Part shown: positions 60,498 to 64,000 of the stretch, in pieces
Numbering within the stretch: the first letter of the stretch is position 1
How the letters are laid out: each line of letters opens with the position of its first letter
Assembly (NCBI GenBank): GCA_051651625.1
Contig: JBOFSQ010000103.1
Location: 62,001 to 126,000 of the forward strand
From: JBOFSQ01 sp051651625
GTDB taxonomy: Bacteria > Planctomycetota > Planctomycetia > Pirellulales > Thermoguttaceae
Reading direction: 5' to 3'
DNA length: 64,000 bases
Notes under the pieces: model-generated
Databases searched by the model: none
Told to the model about the DNA's origin: nothing
What the model saw: the letters and a program-made list of their open reading frames with translations, nothing else
Translations under genes and position numbers: made by a program

Positions 60498-61492
60498 TCC
60501 GCATCGAAAACACCGGCAATGGTTGTCCCGCAAAACATACAGCACCCGTCGGCGTCGATGTGGACGGATAGCAGGCGAAACCCGTCGCGTTCGACCACCG
60601 CTTGTCGGCATTGCGGACAGAGAGTTGTGGAACCAACGGCGTCAGCGATGTTGCCGGTGTAGACGTAGACCAGTCCCGCGTCGATGCCGATCTGCCGCGC
60701 GCGGTAGAGCGTTTGCGGCGGCGTGGCGGCATTACTTCGCATCCGGTGCGCGGGCCGAAACGCCGAGAAGTGCAGCGGAACTTCCGCACCCAACTCGCGT
60801 CGATACCACGTCGCCAGCGAAGAAATCTCTTCATCCGAATCGTTGAGACCCGGAATCAAGAGCGTCGTCACTTCGAGCCAAACGTTCGTCTCTCGCACGA
60901 GGTAACGGAGCGTGTCTTGAACTGCCGTTAGCCGCCCGCCGCAACGCTCAACGTAAAACTTGTCAGAGAACGACTTGAGATCGACGTTGGCGGCGTCAAT
61001 GTTTGCAAAGAACTTCTGGCGCGATTCGCCGTCGATGAAGCCGTTGGTGACGACAACGGTTTTGAGTCCCGCCGCACGGCATTCTGCTGCCAACTCGGCA
61101 ACACGTTCACCCCAAACAATCGGTTCGTTGTAGGTGAACGCAACGCTGGAGCAATTTTGTTGTCGCGCTTCGTTAACGAGATCGGTTGGCGTTGTTGTAC
61201 GAGTCAAAACTTGCGGTGACGCTTCGCGTGTGATGTGTGCGTTTTGGCAGAAGTCGCAGTCGAAGTTGCAACCAAACGTCCCAAGCGACAACACACGCGA
61301 ACCCGGCAAGAAGTGATACAGCGGTTTCTTTTCAATCGGATCGACGACGAGAGATGTCGTTCGATCACCGAAAACAGAAACGACCGCATCGCCGTTCCGC
61401 ACCCGCGCACGACACAATCCAACGCCACCGACACCGAGACGACAACCGTGCGGGCACTGCGAACAAGCAATAATATCTGGCGACATTGACAT
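60494..61492 (-). CDS. amrS: AmmeMemoRadiSam-system radical SAM enzyme AmrS
   Basis: The product has 332 residues. The start is the ATG at 61492, overlapping the stop of the upstream gene by one base (TGATG). The N-terminal zinc-like site is ACSQCPHGCRL; LCRARVRNGDAVVS follows. The radical SAM cluster is FGCNFDCDFCQN (C-x3-C-x2-C), then AFTYNEPIVWGE and VDLKSFSDKFYV. The C-terminus has Cys pairs LCPQC and GCCMFCG. AmrS belongs to a three-protein family set (AMMECR1, Memo, radical SAM) of unknown reaction. The Memo and AMMECR1 genes are not present here, though they are often fused or adjacent. Confidence 0.9.
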   Translation of the reverse strand: MSMSPDIIACSQCPHGCRLGVGGVGLCRARVRNGDAVVSVFGDRTTSLVVDPIEKKPLYHFLPGSRVLSLGTFGCNFDCDFCQNAHITREASPQVLTRTTTPTDLVNEARQQNCSSVAFTYNEPIVWGERVAELAAECRAAGLKTVVVTNGFIDGESRQKFFANIDAANVDLKSFSDKFYVERCGGRLTAVQDTLRYLVRETNVWLEVTTLLIPGLNDSDEEISSLATWYRRELGAEVPLHFSAFRPAHRMRSNAATPPQTLYRARQIGIDAGLVYVYTGNIADAVGSTTLCPQCRQAVVERDGFRLLSVHIDADGCCMFCGTTIAGVFDAD

Positions 61493-62424
61493 CACTGATT
61501 TGTCGTGCTGCCAAGCGGCGGCATGCTGTTCAAAAAATCGAGAACTTGACGGTAGTAAGTATCGGGTGGCGGGTCGTTGTGGTCGCTGTCTTGAATCTGG
61601 AAAAATCGTTTGGGTTCACCGCGCGACGCTGCGAAAAGTTGTTCGCCGTGTGCGAACGGTATGAGGCTGTCGCGCGTTCCGTGCGAGAGAAACAGCGGGA
61701 CGCGGCAATCGCGTATTTTGTCGAGCGATTTTAGTTCTTCGCGGAGCGCAAACTGTGCGAGGCTGCGTGCGGGAAGAAACGGTAACAGCTTGGCCGCCAT
61801 TTCTGGGAGCGATGTGAACGTACTTTCAACGACCATCGCGCGGGCACCGTCGCGGGCGGCGAGGTCAATCGTCACCGCGCCGCCGAGTGAACGTCCCCAA
61901 ACGATGATGTCGCGTTCGGCGATATTTTCTCGCGCTGCGAGCCACCGACGTGCGGCGCGAGCATCTCCCAAAATCGCACTCGTACTCGGCTTTCCTTCGC
62001 TCTTCCCGTACCCTTGATAATCGTAGACGAGCACCGACGCACCGAGCTTCTCACGAATGGTGAACCCCACTTCGCCCCACTCGGCGACTGTTCCGCCGTT
62101 TCCGTGTGAGTAGAGAATCGTTTCGTGCGGTTCATCGGTTGCGGGGAAGTAGAGGGCGACAATTTGAATCGGTGCCGCAGACGCAGAAATTGTTGGCGAC
62201 GAAAACGACGAAGGCTCACGCGGACGCTCGATGACAACCTCTTCGCACCGCATCCACGCAGGTGGACGCCACGCGGCATCAATTCGTGATGGATGAAAGA
62301 TAAGTCCCTGTGCCATCGCTCCGAGTGAGAGAAACCCCGTCGCCAGCATTCCAGCCGCGAACAGCAAAAGCCGTCGCTGTGGCGTACCGCAAGCACGTCG
62401 GACGAATGAAGATAACGTGAGCAT
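61492..62424 (-). CDS. Membrane-anchored alpha/beta hydrolase (BEM46-like)
   Basis: The product has 310 residues from the ATG at 62424. An N-terminal hydrophobic segment (RRLLLFAAGMLATGFLSLGAMA) acts as signal or anchor. The core is ETILYSHGNGGTVAEWGEVG with the oxyanion HGNGG motif, LVYDYQGYGKSEGKPS, the nucleophile elbow GRSLGG (Ser), HGTRDSLIPF (Asp) and SDHND (His). This is the serine-hydrolase/BEM46 group, with carboxylesterase or thioesterase activity; the substrate is unknown. It is translationally coupled to amrS, which is an unusual pairing. Confidence 0.88.
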   Translation of the reverse strand: MLTLSSFVRRACGTPQRRLLLFAAGMLATGFLSLGAMAQGLIFHPSRIDAAWRPPAWMRCEEVVIERPREPSSFSSPTISASAAPIQIVALYFPATDEPHETILYSHGNGGTVAEWGEVGFTIREKLGASVLVYDYQGYGKSEGKPSTSAILGDARAARRWLAARENIAERDIIVWGRSLGGAVTIDLAARDGARAMVVESTFTSLPEMAAKLLPFLPARSLAQFALREELKSLDKIRDCRVPLFLSHGTRDSLIPFAHGEQLFAASRGEPKRFFQIQDSDHNDPPPDTYYRQVLDFLNSMPPLGSTTNQ

Positions 62425-62445
62425 AGAATTGGCCTGCCGTAATTC

Positions 62446-62543
62446 ATTAGACCTGTTCGGAAACTTGCACCTGCACAGCGGTTCGGCTATGCCGAACCGC
62501 GAACTACCCAATCGCCCCAATTTGAGGTTTCCGAACGAGTCTA
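62446..62543. repeat. Element IV copy 3 (short)
   Basis: ATTAGACCTGTTCGGAAAC at the left, a single GGTTCGGCTATGCCGAACC palindrome in the middle, and GGTTTCCGAACGAGTCTATT at the right, inverted to the left end. This copy shows both termini clearly. The remainder of 62425-62712 shows no gene. Confidence 0.85.
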
Positions 62544-62712
62544 TTGACGTTCAAATCTCGCAGGATTATACGCCCGCAACCACAAGAGTCAACGCAATGT
62601 GTGTCAAATAGTACACACCTCCCGCCTACCGAAGTCTTGCGTCTCTGCTACAATGTCGCACCGCTCGGTTTGTAAAAACGGTTAACAACAATTCATGGTG
62701 GAACGTATTGCA

Positions 62713-64000
62713 ATGACAATTCTCGTTCAAAAGTTTGGCGGCACAAGTGTTGCCGATACGCAGAAGATTCTTGGAGCGGCGCGGAAGGCGATTCGCGCGA
62801 CGCAGCACGGGCACAAAGTCGTCATGGTCGTGAGTGCGATGGGGAAAACAACCGACCACCTCATCGCCCTCGCACACGAACTCACCGACCGTCCCGACTC
62901 CCGCGAGATGGACATGTTGATGTCCACCGGTGAACAGGTCACGATTTCGCTGATGGCTATCGCGCTCAAAACTCTCGGCCACGACGCGATCAGTTTTACC
63001 GGTGCGCAAATGGGGATCAAAACCGACAGCTCTCACATGCGGGCGAGAATCAAGTCGATCTCAACCGACCGCATGCGCGCCGCACTCAACTCCGGCAAAA
63101 TCGTCATCGCCGCCGGTTTTCAAGGCACCGACGACGACGGTAACATCACAACTCTCGGACGCGGCGGGAGCGACACCACCGCCGTCGCCATCGCCGCCGC
63201 GCTCGGCGCGAAAGAGTGTGAGATTTACACCGACGTTGACGGCGTATACACAACCGATCCGCGACTCTTGCCGGAAGCACGAAAAGTTACGCGAATCAGT
63301 TACGACGAGATGCTCGAACTCGCAAGTCTCGGCGCGAGTGTGATGCACAGTCGGTCGATAGAGTTTGCGAAAAAGTTCGGCGTTGCCGTTCACGTTCGCA
63401 GCAGTTTTTCCGACACGACCGGTTCGCTCATCGTTGCGGAGCCGGAGAGTGTTGCACTCCCCGTTTGCGGAGTTGCGCTCGCCAAAGACGAATCGCAGTT
63501 CACCGTCTACGACGTTCCAGACCGTCCCGGAAGTGCGATGCAGTTGTTTGCGATGATGGCGGCGGCGAAGATTCCGACCGACTTGATCGTTCAAAATATC
63601 GGTGCCGACGGACTTGCCGACATCGCCTTCACCGTCCCGCGTACCGACCGCGCCGCGGCTGCCGAAGTCTTGCAACAGTTCGCCGAAGAAATCGGTACGG
63701 AGAGTTTCGCCGTTGACGAAGAGGTGTCGAAATTCTCGGTCGTCGGACTCGGAATGACGACGCAAACCGGCGTTGCGGAAAAGGTTTTTCGTGCAGTCAG
63801 CGACAAAGGTATCAACATTAAAACGATCACCACGAGCGACATCAAGATTTCGATTCTCGTTGACCGCGCTCAAGCACTCGATGCGCTTCGTGCGGTTCAC
63901 GCGGCGTTTGAACTCGACGTGCCGCCATCGGAAACGTCGTTCGCGGCGGCGACGAATGGTGTTGCGCGAACGGTTCGGCGTGTCAAGAAAGTTGAGACGC
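62713..64000 (+). CDS. lysC: Aspartate kinase, 5' part (runs off the window)
   Basis: There are 429 visible residues and the stop lies beyond the window. The ATG at 62713 has GGTGGA upstream; an in-frame ATG at 62695 would add six residues. The kinase core begins with KFGGTSV, then TGEQVTISLMAIAL, RGGSDTTAVAIAAALGA and CEIYTDVDGVYTTDPR. From about residue 255 two ACT domains follow (VYDVPDRPGSAMQLF; SVVGLGMTTQTGVAEKVFRAVSDKGI), which normally bind lysine or threonine for feedback control. It catalyses the first step of lysine, threonine and methionine synthesis. The frame extends past the usual end (about 405 residues), so a C-terminal extension is present. Confidence 0.95.
   Translation, partial: MTILVQKFGGTSVADTQKILGAARKAIRATQHGHKVVMVVSAMGKTTDHLIALAHELTDRPDSREMDMLMSTGEQVTISLMAIALKTLGHDAISFTGAQMGIKTDSSHMRARIKSISTDRMRAALNSGKIVIAAGFQGTDDDGNITTLGRGGSDTTAVAIAAALGAKECEIYTDVDGVYTTDPRLLPEARKVTRISYDEMLELASLGASVMHSRSIEFAKKFGVAVHVRSSFSDTTGSLIVAEPESVALPVCGVALAKDESQFTVYDVPDRPGSAMQLFAMMAAAKIPTDLIVQNIGADGLADIAFTVPRTDRAAAAEVLQQFAEEIGTESFAVDEEVSKFSVVGLGMTTQTGVAEKVFRAVSDKGINIKTITTSDIKISILVDRAQALDALRAVHAAFELDVPPSETSFAAATNGVARTVRRVKKVET

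Noticed and set aside
1..64000. tRNA, tmRNA, SRP or RNase P RNA genes
   Set aside because: No sequence with the expected conserved loops and CCA-type ends was recognised by eye in the intergenic regions; a covariance-model scan would be needed to exclude them.

Overview
The window looks like a chromosomal segment of a member of the Planctomycetota. This is inferred from gene content: an SMP-30/PQQ-propeller fusion, a PD40-propeller/c-type haem/SUMF1 fusion, a BatA-VWA membrane protein behind a very large exported protein, flgK/flgL with large inserts, and an RpoD-family sigma factor with a long acidic N-terminus. No rRNA, tRNA or CRISPR array was found. All functions are assigned by reading the sequence, without database searches.

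Layout. 1-7037: 3' part of a giant RTX-type adhesin, ending at a strong hairpin terminator. 7038-9440: layered palindromic elements around a small coiled-coil membrane protein and a SIS-domain isomerase. 9441-19897: SMP-30/PQQ protein, flgK, flgL, an ABC-F ATPase and a GNAT acetyltransferase. 19994-27119 (minus strand): the haem/SUMF1 fusion, then an operon of sigma factor, solute-binding lipoprotein and NagB-like protein. 27868-36585: exported protein plus BatA-VWA protein, a Panacea-domain toxin-antitoxin-like pair, a Ser/Cys-rich lipoprotein and MnmE.

36633-56537 is a metalloid-resistance island. It holds arsR with a consensus promoter, two ArsP-superfamily permeases, an MFS transporter, a MerT-like Cys-tailed membrane protein, thioredoxin-coupled arsC, a secreted protein with a Cys-rich C-terminus, an ABC exporter pair, ACR3, and the components of an ArsEFG-type nitro-aromatic arsenical pathway (ArsE-like 47406, ArsF-like 49100 and 50278, ArsG-like 54504). 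Scattered among them are three small Cys-rich or metallothionein-like genes. The island shows repeated rearrangement: an ankyrin-repeat gene sits between arsE and arsF, bracketed by a 243-bp direct duplication; a Cys-rich gene sits between 200-bp inverted repeats; there is a truncated second MerT-like gene; two genes share a 65-bp 3' tail; and YhcG and KilA-N genes are broken. Read together, the genes provide sensing (ArsR), arsenate reduction (ArsC), arsenite and organoarsenical export (ACR3, ArsP, ArsG), exported thiol-redox proteins (ArsF-like) and thiol-rich sequestration.

56722-64000: a BioB-like radical SAM protein, a metallophosphoesterase homologue that has lost its metal ligands, a HEAT-like lipoprotein, an AmrS-type radical SAM enzyme overlapping an alpha/beta hydrolase, and the 5' part of an aspartate kinase gene that runs off the end.

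The intergenic DNA is unusually rich in dispersed palindromic repeats, at least five families. Several copies touch start or stop codons, and one element is inserted inside another.
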